From an uncultured Collinsella sp. (GTDB lineage Bacteria; Actinomycetota; Coriobacteriia; Coriobacteriales; Coriobacteriaceae), in assembly GCA_934668695.1 (NCBI GenBank), contig CAKUOD010000005.1, positions 1-64,000 on the forward strand: 64,000 bases of DNA. The letters run 5' to 3'. Below the pieces are notes generated by a model. That model worked only from the letters and a program-made list of their open reading frames with translations, had not been told where the DNA came from and made no database searches. Each line of letters starts with the position of its first letter. Within the stretch, counting starts at the first letter, position 1. Position numbers and translations under genes: made by a program. This document shows positions 44,883 through 53,358 of this stretch, one piece after another.

Positions 44883-46015
44883 CACCGCTCCTTAAACGAA
44901 AGTTCGATAGTTACCTTGGAAAACGCGACGGTCACGCCGCCGTGAGCGAGCTTCGGGAAGATAAGTTTGCCCCCGTCCGCGAGCGCCGCGCGCTCGCACA
45001 CGTTGTCGACCCCCACCGTCGCGCGCACGAAATCAGATGGCGAAACGCTGCCTTCGACCTGCGACAACTCCTCTGCGGAATACGTCGCAAGCGGGATATT
45101 GCGCGCGCGGCAGAAGGCGAGCAGGCCCTCCTCGTGCGCCTTCACGTCGATCGTCGCCGCCTCGCGCACGGCCGAAGGCGAGATGCCCGCCTGCCCGCAC
45201 GCGAGAAGAAACGCCTCCCCGATCGCTTCGGCGCACGCACCGCGACGGCACCCTATGCCCGCAACGATGCAGGGCACGACAAGGCGAAGCGGCTTGGGCG
45301 CAGGCGCCTGCGCCCGCACGCCCGCCGGCTTCCCCGTCTCACCGGCGGGCACGACCTCGCCCGTAGTCTCCGCCGCGCGAACGGACGCACCTGCATTCGC
45401 GCCAGCGAACGGCGACACGACGATATCGGCCCGAGCACGGTCGGACACAATGTCAACCCCCTCAGGCGGCTGTCCCGAAATCGGCATGTCGGAATAGAGC
45501 GCCACGCGCCCGCCCGAAAGCAGCCGCGCCGACACTCGCTTGATAGCCTCGGGATTCGAAACGGCGAGCCCCGCACAGCGCGCCCACGTATCCACCGCCC
45601 ACACGCCGCGGACGTCGGTCGCCGTGGTGATGACGGGGATGGCCCCTGCCGCGCGTGCCACAGTTTGCGCAAGCTCGTTCGCACCGCCCAAATGCCCCGA
45701 CAAAAGCGGGATGGCAAAGCGCCCCGCCTCGTCGATCACCACAACCGCGGAATCGCTTGCCTTCGAGGCGACATGCGGCGCGATCGCCCGCACGGCGATG
45801 CCCGCCGCGCCCACGAACAGAAGCGCGTCCGACGCTTCCCACGCGAGCGCCGTCCATGCGCGCAGGTCGGCCTTCCCCTCGCCGAACCCACGCGAAACGG
45901 AAACGTCCCAGTCAGGGTCATCTTCACCTGTCTGCGCGCAATCGGAAAGCGCGCGTGCGGTGCGCTCCGCCAACGCATACCCCCTCTCAGTGAACGCTAT
46001 ACAGGAAACCCTCAT
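44882..46015 (-). CDS. cbiG: cobalt-precorrin-5A hydrolase
   Basis: A 377-residue enzyme opening the delta-lactone of cobalt-precorrin-5A and releasing acetaldehyde, specific to the anaerobic route. The N and central domains hold FVGAAGIAVRAIAPH, PLLSGHLGGANELA and TTATDVRGVWAVDTWA. An Ala/Pro-rich linker (about 205-240) leads to the CobE-like C domain with VAGIGCRRGACAEAI and the conserved TIDVKAHEEGL. Its presence together with CbiD and CbiK-type chelation identifies the early-cobalt pathway. Confidence 0.93.
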   Translation of the reverse strand: MRVSCIAFTERGYALAERTARALSDCAQTGEDDPDWDVSVSRGFGEGKADLRAWTALAWEASDALLFVGAAGIAVRAIAPHVASKASDSAVVVIDEAGRFAIPLLSGHLGGANELAQTVARAAGAIPVITTATDVRGVWAVDTWARCAGLAVSNPEAIKRVSARLLSGGRVALYSDMPISGQPPEGVDIVSDRARADIVVSPFAGANAGASVRAAETTGEVVPAGETGKPAGVRAQAPAPKPLRLVVPCIVAGIGCRRGACAEAIGEAFLLACGQAGISPSAVREAATIDVKAHEEGLLAFCRARNIPLATYSAEELSQVEGSVSPSDFVRATVGVDNVCERAALADGGKLIFPKLAHGGVTVAFSKVTIELSFKER

Positions 46016-46705
46016 CTAGCGCACCACCATCGTCGAGAAGTAGCTACCCCGATCGGGCACATCGTCGAGCGAGCGGTACACGCGCTCGCCCGGGAGCCCA
46101 CAATCCTCTACGAGCTCGGCACCGTCGAAGGCGCCCTCCTCGCAAAGGATGCGCTTCGTGTCCGCAAGCGAGCGGCGCGCCTTCATGACCACCTTCGTCC
46201 CCGGCCAGCCGATTGCGCGGCGCACGTCGTCGTAGCCGCCGGGCACGATGTGCAGAGGCGACGACATCTCGGGCGTGAGGTCGCGCTCGAGCGCCGCGGC
46301 GACCGCGCAGAAGCTCGGCACGCCGGGAATGGCACGCGCCTCGAACCCGCGGGCGCGCACGTCGGGCGCTATGCGCTGGAAGGTGGCGTAGATGCTCGGG
46401 TCCCCCAGGTTCAGCAGCGCGACGTCGCGGGCCGCATCCAGGTGCGCGACAAGCTCGCGAACAAGCGAGGCATGCTCGGCCGCGCGGCGCTCAAGATCGC
46501 GCGTCATCGAGAATCGCACGGGGATCACCGTCTTGCCTGTAAGGTCGACGGCGCCGCGCACGATGTCGAGCGCGACCATGACCCCGTCCGCCGTCTGCGG
46601 TGCGGCGATGACCGGACACGATTCGATTGTGCGGACGGCCTTGATCGTGAGCAGCTCGGGGTCGCCAGGCCCCGTGCCCACCCCGTACAGCACGCCTTTA
46701 CTCAT
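46016..46705 (-). CDS. cbiL: cobalt-precorrin-2 C20-methyltransferase
   Basis: A 229-residue tetrapyrrole methylase, first methylation after cobalt insertion. MSKGVLYGVGTGPGDPELLTI with the family's ITLKAVR-like continuation, VALLNLGDPSIYATF, AIPGVPSFCAVAA and VVMKARRS are CbiL/CobI motifs. The ATG overlaps cbiD by 8 nt and has GGGGGCG ahead; the stop abuts the cbiG start. Confidence 0.92.
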   Translation of the reverse strand: MSKGVLYGVGTGPGDPELLTIKAVRTIESCPVIAAPQTADGVMVALDIVRGAVDLTGKTVIPVRFSMTRDLERRAAEHASLVRELVAHLDAARDVALLNLGDPSIYATFQRIAPDVRARGFEARAIPGVPSFCAVAAALERDLTPEMSSPLHIVPGGYDDVRRAIGWPGTKVVMKARRSLADTKRILCEEGAFDGAELVEDCGLPGERVYRSLDDVPDRGSYFSTMVVR

Positions 46706-47882
46706 ACGTCGCCCCCAATTCCCCGATAACTGCATCGGCGCCCGACGTGCGGAAAAGCTCGCGGCGCTCGGCGTCGAACACGACCGCGGCGATATCGCAT
46801 GCGCCCGCCGCGCGGCGGCGCAACCTGTCCTCGGTTGCCGCAGCGAGCGAGGCGCGCGCAGCGTCCCCCACGCCGGCGGCCTCGATTGCCTCGAGCGCCG
46901 CCGTGGTCGTGACCGACGACATGATCTCGCGCACGGTCTTCGCGTCCGCGCCGGCCAAGGCCGCGTGGGCGGCCAGAATCTCCGCGCGGCAGTCGGCGGT
47001 ACGCGAATGGGTGTCCATGATTCCGCCCGCGACCTTCACCAGCTTGCCGATGTGTCCCACAAGAAGGACATTGGTAAATCCCTCGCGAACGCAGCAATCA
47101 ATCGCATCGCCCACGAAGTTGGAGATGAAGACCATCGGCGCACCGTTTAGGTGGAAATGCCCCGAGATGAACTGCTCGCCGTAGTTACCGGGCGTGAGCA
47201 CGACTCCGCGCCGCCCCATAGCCGCATGCTGCCGGATCTCGAGCTCGATGCTGTCGCGCAAGGCAGCGAGGCTGCGCGGCTCGACGATGCCCGTCGTGCC
47301 CAGGATGGAGATTCCGCCCTCTATCCCCAGGTGCGGATTGAAGGTCTTTTCGGCAAGGGCAACACCCTCGGGTACCGAAATCGTCACAGCAATATCTCCA
47401 GAAAAGCCGTGCGCGGCGCACACCTCGCGCACCGCCGAAGTGATCATCGCGCGCGGCGTCGCGTTGATGGCGGCCGCCCCCACCGGCTGCTCGAGCCCGG
47501 GCAACGTCACGCGCCCCACGCCCACGCCGCCATCGACGGAAACTTCCGATTCGCGCGCGGGCACGCCCTTGCTGCCCGCAGCGCCCGTGCCCGACCCCGC
47601 ATTTTCCACGCGCGCGTACACGAGCACGCCGTCGGTCACATCGGCATCGTCGCCTGCGTCCTTTCGCACGGCGCACTGGGCGCACCCCTCGCCGATGCAT
47701 GCGTCGACCACGTCCGTCTCGACGGGCAGCCCGCCGGGCGTGACGATCGACACGCGGCCGGCGGGCTTTCGTGACAAGAGCATCTCGCAGGCGGCCTTCG
47801 CCGCGAGCGCGGCACAGCTCCCCGTCGTGTAGCCGCAGCGCAGGCGGGTCGTCCCGGTATATATGTAGTGCTCGAAGGCCAC
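46698..47882 (-). CDS. cbiD: cobalt-precorrin-5B C1-methyltransferase
   Basis: A 394-residue C1-methylase of the anaerobic pathway. RCGYTTGSCAALAAKAA at the N terminus is the family signature; the conserved GTTGIVEPRS, TPGNYGEQF and SNFVGDAIDCCVREGF blocks follow. The GTG at 47882 starts 1 nt after the cbiF stop and gives the expected N terminus; a longer upstream reading overlaps cbiF and lacks similarity. Confidence 0.92.
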   Translation of the reverse strand: MAFEHYIYTGTTRLRCGYTTGSCAALAAKAACEMLLSRKPAGRVSIVTPGGLPVETDVVDACIGEGCAQCAVRKDAGDDADVTDGVLVYARVENAGSGTGAAGSKGVPARESEVSVDGGVGVGRVTLPGLEQPVGAAAINATPRAMITSAVREVCAAHGFSGDIAVTISVPEGVALAEKTFNPHLGIEGGISILGTTGIVEPRSLAALRDSIELEIRQHAAMGRRGVVLTPGNYGEQFISGHFHLNGAPMVFISNFVGDAIDCCVREGFTNVLLVGHIGKLVKVAGGIMDTHSRTADCRAEILAAHAALAGADAKTVREIMSSVTTTAALEAIEAAGVGDAARASLAAATEDRLRRRAAGACDIAAVVFDAERRELFRTSGADAVIGELGATYE

Positions 47883-47883
47883 G

Positions 47884-48675
47884 CTAGCTGCTCGCCTTCC
47901 GATACCCCGTGGCAAACGAAGGGTCGTAAAGCTTGCTGCGCTCGTACGACTCCGCTTGCGCACCGTCGTGCGCAAGCCCGCCGCGAACTCCGAGCACGCG
48001 GCCCACCACCACGAGCGCCGTGCGGTCGATGCCCTCTCGCGCGCCCGCATCGGCGAGCGTGCCCACTGTGCAGTGCACCACGCGCTCCTCAGGCCAGGTC
48101 GCCTTGTACACGAGCGCCGCCGGCTCGTCGGAGCTGCGGCCCGCGGCCAAAAGCTCGGCGGAAAGCTCGGCGAGCATACCCGAGCTCAGGAAGATGACCA
48201 TAGTCGAGCCGCTTTCCGCCATGGTGCGCATGCCCTCGCCCGCGGGCATGGGGGTACGTCCGGAAAGCCGCGTGATCACGACCGACTGGCTGATTCCCGG
48301 CAGCGTGTATTCCTGGCGAAGCGCCGCCGCGGCACCGCAAAAGCTCGACACGCCGGGCACCAGCTCGTAGTCCACGCCGCGCGCGTCGAGTGCGTCCATC
48401 TGCTCCTGGATGGCGCCGTACAGGCACGGGTCGCCCGTGTGCAGGCGCACCACTTCCTCGCCCCGCGCATCCGCCGCGCACATCACGTCGAGCACTTCCT
48501 CCAAGGTCATGTGCGCGCTGTCGTAGACGATGCAGGATTCCTTGCACTCAGCGAGCAGCTCGGGGTTCACAAGGCTTCCCGCCCAAACGACCACGTCGGC
48601 CGCGCGCAGAAGGCGCGCCCCGCGCAGCGTGATAAGGTCGGCGGCGCCCGAGCCTGCGCCAACGATATGAATCAT
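47884..48675 (-). CDS. cbiF: cobalt-precorrin-4 C11-methyltransferase
   Basis: A 263-residue tetrapyrrole methylase and first gene of the minus-strand operon. MIHIVGAGSGAADLITLRGA, VVWAGSLVNPELL, RLHTGDPCLYGAIQEQ, PGVSSFCGAAAALRQEYTLP and VITRLSGRTPMP are all CbiF/CobM motifs. GGAAGG precedes the ATG by five bases. The operon promoter should lie in the 450-bp divergent region, but no good minus-strand hexamer pair or riboswitch is seen there. Confidence 0.93.
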   Translation of the reverse strand: MIHIVGAGSGAADLITLRGARLLRAADVVVWAGSLVNPELLAECKESCIVYDSAHMTLEEVLDVMCAADARGEEVVRLHTGDPCLYGAIQEQMDALDARGVDYELVPGVSSFCGAAAALRQEYTLPGISQSVVITRLSGRTPMPAGEGMRTMAESGSTMVIFLSSGMLAELSAELLAAGRSSDEPAALVYKATWPEERVVHCTVGTLADAGAREGIDRTALVVVGRVLGVRGGLAHDGAQAESYERSKLYDPSFATGYRKASS

Positions 48676-48806
48676 CCGAGCCTTCCCTTCCCGTTTCTCA
48701 TCGCAACCGTTTACGCCGCCATTCGCGCAGCGGGCAAAACACGGTGCCTGCAGCGGCAATCGGCGCAAATACGCAGGCAGGAGGCGCAATGCAGCCCGCC
48801 CTGGCT

Positions 48807-48835
48807 TTGACACGTTCACAAGTGCCCACTATCAT
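48807..48835 (+). promoter_or_regulatory. promoter of the cbiK transport operon
   Basis: -35 TTGACA (48807-48812) and -10 TATCAT (48830-48835) with a 17-nt spacer. It places transcription start about 60 nt before the riboswitch. Confidence 0.75.
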
Positions 48836-48904
48836 AGTAAAAGTTTCGGCAACGAGCATATGACAATCGGATAAAAGGAAATGACCGGCGCGGCGCCCGC
48901 ACAG

Positions 48905-49015
48905 CCCGCGCTGGCTTGCGGAGGGAACCAGGTGGGAATCCTGGGCAAGGGACATTACTGTATAGGACGCGCGGGCGAACCGCCTCGCGCCCCAAGCCAG
49001 ACTGCTTCGCCTTTT
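48905..49015 (+). promoter_or_regulatory. cobalamin riboswitch (divergent)
   Basis: GGGAACCAGGTGGGAATCC (48923-48941) matches the GGGAA-GGUG-AAUCC core. AAGGGACATTACTGTA follows at the B12-box position, where most examples read GCCACTG. An 8-bp closing stem CTGGCTTG (48911-48918)/CAAGCCAG (48993-49000) leads into ACTGCTTCGCC, matching the 3' end consensus loosely. It should reduce expression of the chelatase/transport operon when adenosyl- or methylcobalamin is plentiful. The altered B12 box lowers confidence somewhat. Confidence 0.75.
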
Positions 49016-49132
49016 CCTCACGGCATCGCCGTGGCGTTAGCTCCTTGTGAACCCCGAGGGGTGCGCTTTTCTTTCGCTTGTGCCGACAAGCAACTGTCGC
49101 CGGGGGACCGGCAAACCGAGGAAAGGAAAACC

Positions 49133-50059
49133 ATGTCCGACCAGATGTCACGCCGCGGCTTCATGGGCGCCGCAGCAACCGGAGCCGTCGCGCTCGCCGG
49201 AGTCGCGCTCGCGGGCTGCTCCAACACCTCCGCGAGTTCCGAGAAATCGAGCGAAAAGGAGAAGGCCGTGAAGCCGGTCATCCTCGTCACGAGCTTCGGC
49301 ACGAGCTACAACGACTCGCGCCACATCACCATCGGCGCCATTGAAGACGCTATCCGCGAGAAGTACTGGCAGGACTACGACATCCGCCGCGCCTTCACCG
49401 CGCAGATCATCATCGACAAGCTGAAGAAGCGCGACGGCATCACGATCGACAACATGACCGAAGCGCTCGACCGCTGCGTGGAAGACGGCGTGAAGGAAAT
49501 CGTCGTGCAGCCGACGCATCTCATGGCTGGCCTGGAATACGCCGACGTGAAAGACGAGCTCGACAAGTACGCCGACAAGTTCGACAAGATCTCGCTCGGC
49601 AACCCGCTGCTCACCTCCGACGACGACTACAAGAAGGTGGCCGCAGCCATTAAGGAGAACATGGCGTCCTTCGACGACGGCAAGACGGCGCTGTGCCTCA
49701 TGGGTCACGGCACCGAAGCCGATTCCAACGCCGACTATACAAAGATGCAGGAAGTGTTCAAGAACGAGGGCTTGACTCAGTTCTTCGTCGGCACCGTCGA
49801 GGCTGAACCGACCTGCGAGGATGTTATCGCCGCCGCGAGCGCCGCAGGCTACAAGAAGGCCGTGCTCGCGCCGTTCATGGTGGTCGCGGGCGACCACGCG
49901 AACAACGACATGGCAGACGAGACCGACCCCGACAGCTGGGCTGCGAAGTTCGTGGCCGCCGGCTTCGAAGTGACGTGCCTGCTCCAGGGTCTGGGACAGA
50001 ACGTCGCGGTCGACGACATCTACGTCTCGCACGTGGACGACGCCATCGCCAAGCTGTAA
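49133..50059 (+). CDS. cbiK: exported CbiK-type sirohydrochlorin cobaltochelatase
   Basis: A 308-residue chelatase with an export signal. MSRRGFMGAA has a twin-arginine motif (Arg7, Arg8), a hydrophobic stretch follows and a lipobox LAGC ends at Cys29, so it is probably a Tat-exported or conventional lipoprotein outside the membrane. The CbiK domain (about 45-308) begins PVILVTSFGTSYNDSRHITI and has the metal-site His in MGHGTEADSN (about 191), Glu in GTVEAEPT (about 222) and His in AGDHANNDM (about 254). CbiK inserts cobalt into sirohydrochlorin. GAGGAAAGG precedes the ATG. It heads the operon with a binding-protein-dependent transporter, unlike cytoplasmic CbiK in Salmonella. Confidence 0.87.
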   Translation: MSDQMSRRGFMGAAATGAVALAGVALAGCSNTSASSEKSSEKEKAVKPVILVTSFGTSYNDSRHITIGAIEDAIREKYWQDYDIRRAFTAQIIIDKLKKRDGITIDNMTEALDRCVEDGVKEIVVQPTHLMAGLEYADVKDELDKYADKFDKISLGNPLLTSDDDYKKVAAAIKENMASFDDGKTALCLMGHGTEADSNADYTKMQEVFKNEGLTQFFVGTVEAEPTCEDVIAAASAAGYKKAVLAPFMVVAGDHANNDMADETDPDSWAAKFVAAGFEVTCLLQGLGQNVAVDDIYVSHVDDAIAKL

Positions 50060-50096
50060 ACTCGCCGCGCACGGGAGCGCCGGTCGCGTCCCCGTG

Positions 50097-50139
50097 CAAC
50101 GGGCATGCGCCTTCCCCGACTGACGGCGCATGCCCGTTG
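50097..50139 (+). repeat. strong hairpin between cbiK and the lipoprotein gene
   Basis: Perfect 15-bp arms CAACGGGCATGCGCC/GGCGCATGCCCGTTG with a 13-nt loop and no T-tract. It could protect the cbiK message or cause partial termination. Confidence 0.65.
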
Positions 50140-50203
50140 CATTCGCATCCCGCCCGCCCACCGCACGGCGCGGGCGGTCGAAGCGATTGAAAGGAACCCC
50201 TCC

Positions 50204-50737
50204 ATGTTGAAGAAAACCCTCGCCTTCGCCCTGTCGGCGGCGCTTTTCGCGTTCTCGCTCGCCGGCTGCGGCGGAAATTCAATCGACAGCTCAAAAGCAA
50301 GCGATGCCGATTCCCAGGAAAAGACCGAGCAGGCGGCCGATGCGACCGAGGGCGCAAGCGCTTCCCCCATCACCGCCGACAAGGTGGCCGACGGCACCTA
50401 TCCGATCACCGTAGATTCCAGCTCGAACATGTTCAGAATTGTGGACGCCCAGCTCATCGTGGAAAACGGCTCCATGCACTGCGTGATGACGCTTTCCGGC
50501 ACGGGCTACGGCAAGCTCTTCATGGGCACGGGCGACGAGGCTGCCGCCGCGAGCGAGGCCAACTTCATCCCCTATGTGGAAAACGCGGAAGGCAAGTACA
50601 CCTACGACGTGCCCGTTGACGCGCTCGACGAGGACACCGCCTGTGCCGCGTGGAGTATTAGAAAAGAGCAGTGGTACGACCGCACGCTTGTGTTCGAATC
50701 CGCCGGCGTCGATCTGCGCGCCGACGCACTGAAGTAA
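50204..50737 (+). CDS. small lipoprotein of the cobalamin/tetrapyrrole uptake operon
   Basis: A 177-residue lipoprotein of unrecognised family. MLKKTLAFALSAALFAFSLAGCGG is an N-terminal signal with lipobox LAGC; an acidic Ser/Ala/Asp linker follows (about 26-58). The folded domain (about 60-177) is beta-rich: VADGTYPITVDSSSNMFRIV, HCVMTLSGTGYGKLFMG, and ends near ESAGVDLRADALK. The pattern resembles the extra domain at the N terminus of the next protein. It could bind a tetrapyrrole outside the membrane and pass it on, but that is inference. GAAAGGAACC precedes the ATG. Confidence 0.78.
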   Translation: MLKKTLAFALSAALFAFSLAGCGGNSIDSSKASDADSQEKTEQAADATEGASASPITADKVADGTYPITVDSSSNMFRIVDAQLIVENGSMHCVMTLSGTGYGKLFMGTGDEAAAASEANFIPYVENAEGKYTYDVPVDALDEDTACAAWSIRKEQWYDRTLVFESAGVDLRADALK

Positions 50738-50741
50738 CGCC

Positions 50742-52313
50742 ATGCGGTCGATTCTTCCCAAGGGGGAAAACAGGAAGCGCCACGGCATCGCGGCGCGCGC
50801 GATCGCCTGCGTTCTCGTCGCCCTGCTCGCGCTTCCCTTCGCGGGGTGCAGTGCGAGCCCGAACGCGACCGGTGGCACGGCGGGCTCTCAGGAATACACT
50901 GTGAGTGTTTCGCTTTCCGGCGGGTCAGGGCGCGCAAGCATCGCCTCGCCCACCACAATTGTGAAGGATGGTGACACCTACACCGCGACCATCACCTGGT
51001 CGAGTTCGAACTACGACAAGATGACCGTCGACGGCGTGGACTACGCGCCCGTAAACGACGGCGGAAACTCCACGTTCGAGATACCCGTCACGCTCGACGA
51101 GGACATCGCCGTGTCGGCCGAGACCGTCGCCATGTCGACGCCGCACACCATCGACTACACGATCCACTTCGACTCATCCACCATGAAGGAGAAATCGGGC
51201 GACGAAGCAAGCGGCGGCTCCCCTGCGGGAACGGCTTCAAGCGCCGCGGCCGACTTCCACAACGCCGATTTGGGCTGTGGCTGGGAGCCGACGGGGGCAC
51301 TTCACCTTGAATACGCCGAGCACTTCACTGTCGACGAGTTCGAAGGCGGCCTGCGGCTTATCTGCGTTTCGAATGGGGAACGTTTCCTCGTGGTGCCGCA
51401 AGATGCGAAGGTACCTGATGGGTTGAGCTCCGACATCGCGGTCATAAGGCGCCCCGCCGACAAGGTGTACCTTGTGTCGTCGGCGACGATGTGCCTGGTC
51501 GACGCGCTCGATGCGAACGACAATATCATCATGTCGGGCACGAAGGCCGACGATTGCTCGGTCGCGGGCTTCAAAAGCGCACTCGAAAGTGGGGCGATCG
51601 CCTACGGCGGCAAGTACAGCGCGCCCGACTACGAGCGAATATCGGCCTCGGGCTGCACGCTCGCCATCGAGAACACCATGATCAACCACACGCCCGATGT
51701 GAAGGAAAAGCTGCAGAAGCTCGGGCTCGTCGTGCTCACCGAACAGTCGTCGAGCGAGCCCGAAGCACTCGGGCGCGTCGAGTGGATTAAGCTTTTCGGC
51801 GTCCTATTCGACAAGGAAGACGAGGCCGCGCACCTGTTCAACGAGCAGAAGGCCCGCGTCGAGAAAACGTCGGGGCTCGCGTCGTCAGGTAAAACCGTGG
51901 CGTATTTCTACATTAACTCGAACGGGGCCGCCGTCACGCGGCGGGCGGGCGACTACGTGGCGCAGATGATCGAGCTTGCAGGCGGCAGCTATGCGCTCGA
52001 TGACGCGCAGACGGCGTCGACGTCAGGTTCGTCAGTAACGCTCGAAATGGAGCGCTTCTACGCGACGGCGAAGGATGCCGACATCATCGTCTACAACGGC
52101 ACCATCGACGAATCGGTTGCCACCTTGAACGACTTCGTAGGCAAAAACGCGCTATTGTCGCAGTTCAAAGCCGTGAAGAACGGCAACGTCTGGGTCACAA
52201 GCGCCGACATGTACCAGCAGATGACTTCCACCGCCGACATTATCGACGAGCTGCACGGGGCGTTCACCGGCGATGACGCGAGCGACTTCCATTTTCTGAG
52301 GAAGCTCGGCTAG
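50742..52313 (+). CDS. ABC transporter substrate-binding lipoprotein with extra N-terminal domain
   Basis: A 523-residue binding protein of the iron/cobalamin (BtuF/FepB, TroA-like) class. Signal and lipobox ALPFAGC end at about residue 36. A beta-rich domain (about 45-150: YTATITWSSSNYDKMTVDGV, PHTIDYTIHFDSS) resembles surface haem-binding (NEAT-like) domains only in outline. The canonical part (about 175-523) has LEYAEHFTVDEFEGG, YGGKYSAPDYERI, RVEWIKLFGVLFD, VAYFYINSNGAAVTRR and ATAKDADIIVYNG, the pattern of clostridial and coriobacterial iron-complex binding proteins. It starts 4 nt after the lipoprotein gene's stop. Ligand not provable from sequence; a corrinoid or its precursor is favoured by context. 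Confidence 0.83.
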   Translation: MRSILPKGENRKRHGIAARAIACVLVALLALPFAGCSASPNATGGTAGSQEYTVSVSLSGGSGRASIASPTTIVKDGDTYTATITWSSSNYDKMTVDGVDYAPVNDGGNSTFEIPVTLDEDIAVSAETVAMSTPHTIDYTIHFDSSTMKEKSGDEASGGSPAGTASSAAADFHNADLGCGWEPTGALHLEYAEHFTVDEFEGGLRLICVSNGERFLVVPQDAKVPDGLSSDIAVIRRPADKVYLVSSATMCLVDALDANDNIIMSGTKADDCSVAGFKSALESGAIAYGGKYSAPDYERISASGCTLAIENTMINHTPDVKEKLQKLGLVVLTEQSSSEPEALGRVEWIKLFGVLFDKEDEAAHLFNEQKARVEKTSGLASSGKTVAYFYINSNGAAVTRRAGDYVAQMIELAGGSYALDDAQTASTSGSSVTLEMERFYATAKDADIIVYNGTIDESVATLNDFVGKNALLSQFKAVKNGNVWVTSADMYQQMTSTADIIDELHGAFTGDDASDFHFLRKLG

Positions 52314-52317
52314 CGCC

Positions 52318-53358
52318 ATGAGAAGCCGGATTTCCATGGCATACGACGAATCGGGGCGCGCCGCGCGGTGTCGCGTCGTGACGGCGCTGCTCGCTGTTGC
52401 CCTCATCGTGCTCGTCGGGGCCAACCTGTGCATCGGGAGCGTGCTCGTGCCCGCAGACCACATCCCCGGCATCCTTTCGGGCGGCGCGGCCAATTCCATG
52501 GAAAGCCAGGTCATCTGGGAGATTCGCCTGCCGCGCGTGCTTTCAACCGTGCTTCTCGGCGGGGCACTTTCGCTCTCCGGGTTCCTGCTGCAGACGTTTT
52601 TCAACAACCCCATCGCCGACCCGTTCATCTTGGGCGTCTCCTCGGGCGCAAAGTTCGTCGTCGCGCTTACGATGATCGTACTTCTAGGCGCGAACCAGGC
52701 CATGTCCTCGCCGGCCATGGTGGCCGCAGCGTTTCTGGGCTCGCTTATCACCATCGGCTTCGTGCTCCTCATCGCACGGCGCATAAGTTCCATGGCCATG
52801 CTCATCGTGGCGGGTGTCATGGTGGGATACATCTGCTCGGCGGCGACGAACTTCCTCATCGCCTTCGCCGACGACCAGTCCATCGTGAACCTGCACAACT
52901 GGTCTTTGGGCAGCTTCTCGGGTTCGAGCTGGGACGACGTGGCGGTCATCGCGGTCGTGGTGATCACCGTGAGCGCATGCGTATTCGCGATATCGAAGCC
53001 CCTTTCCGCCTTCCAGCTGGGAGAAGCCTACGCGAAAAGCGTCGGCGTGAACGTCGCACGCTTCCGCGTGGTGCTCGTCCTTCTAGCGAGCATGCTCTCC
53101 GCCTGCGTGACCGCGTTCGCTGGTCCGGTGTCATTCGTAGGCATCGCGGTTCCGCATCTCGTGAAGTCGGCGCTAAAGTCGTCGAAGCCCATCCGCGTGA
53201 TTCCTGCGTGCTTCTTGGGAGGCGCCATCTTCTGCGCGGGCTGCGATTTGATCGCGCGCACGCTGTTCTCTCCCGTCGAGCTTTCCATCAGCGCAGTCAC
53301 CGCCATCTTCGGCGCGCCGGTGGTTATCGCGCTCATGTTGAAGAAGCGGGTGAGGTAG
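52318..53358 (+). CDS. BtuC/FecCD-family ABC transporter permease
   Basis: A 346-residue permease with about ten hydrophobic helices. WEIRLPRVLSTVLLGGALSL, GFLLQTFFNNPIADPFILGV and SSGAKF are the FecCD/BtuC core, and FAGPVSFVGIAVPHLVKS contains the conserved GxxxFVGLxxPH coupling region. The protein starts MRSRISMAYDE, 4 nt after the binding-protein stop. It probably forms the pore for a corrinoid or iron-siderophore type ligand. Confidence 0.9.
   Translation: MRSRISMAYDESGRAARCRVVTALLAVALIVLVGANLCIGSVLVPADHIPGILSGGAANSMESQVIWEIRLPRVLSTVLLGGALSLSGFLLQTFFNNPIADPFILGVSSGAKFVVALTMIVLLGANQAMSSPAMVAAAFLGSLITIGFVLLIARRISSMAMLIVAGVMVGYICSAATNFLIAFADDQSIVNLHNWSLGSFSGSSWDDVAVIAVVVITVSACVFAISKPLSAFQLGEAYAKSVGVNVARFRVVLVLLASMLSACVTAFAGPVSFVGIAVPHLVKSALKSSKPIRVIPACFLGGAIFCAGCDLIARTLFSPVELSISAVTAIFGAPVVIALMLKKRVR

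Larger units (their letters stand above)
48676..49132. other. divergent regulatory region between cbiF and cbiK
   Basis: 457 bases without a gene. The plus strand has a strong promoter (48807-48835), a cobalamin riboswitch (about 48905-49015) and hairpins CACGGC/GCCGTG at 49019-49033 and ACCCC/GGGGT at 49051-49062, the latter followed by a T-rich stretch. The minus strand shows no riboswitch signature and only a -10-like TATGAT at 48831-48836 with TTGTCA 24 nt away. Confidence 0.65.

Noticed and set aside
48676..48880. A second cobalamin riboswitch on the minus strand before cbiF
   Set aside because: No GGGAA-GGUG-AAUCC block or B12 box is found reading toward cbiF.
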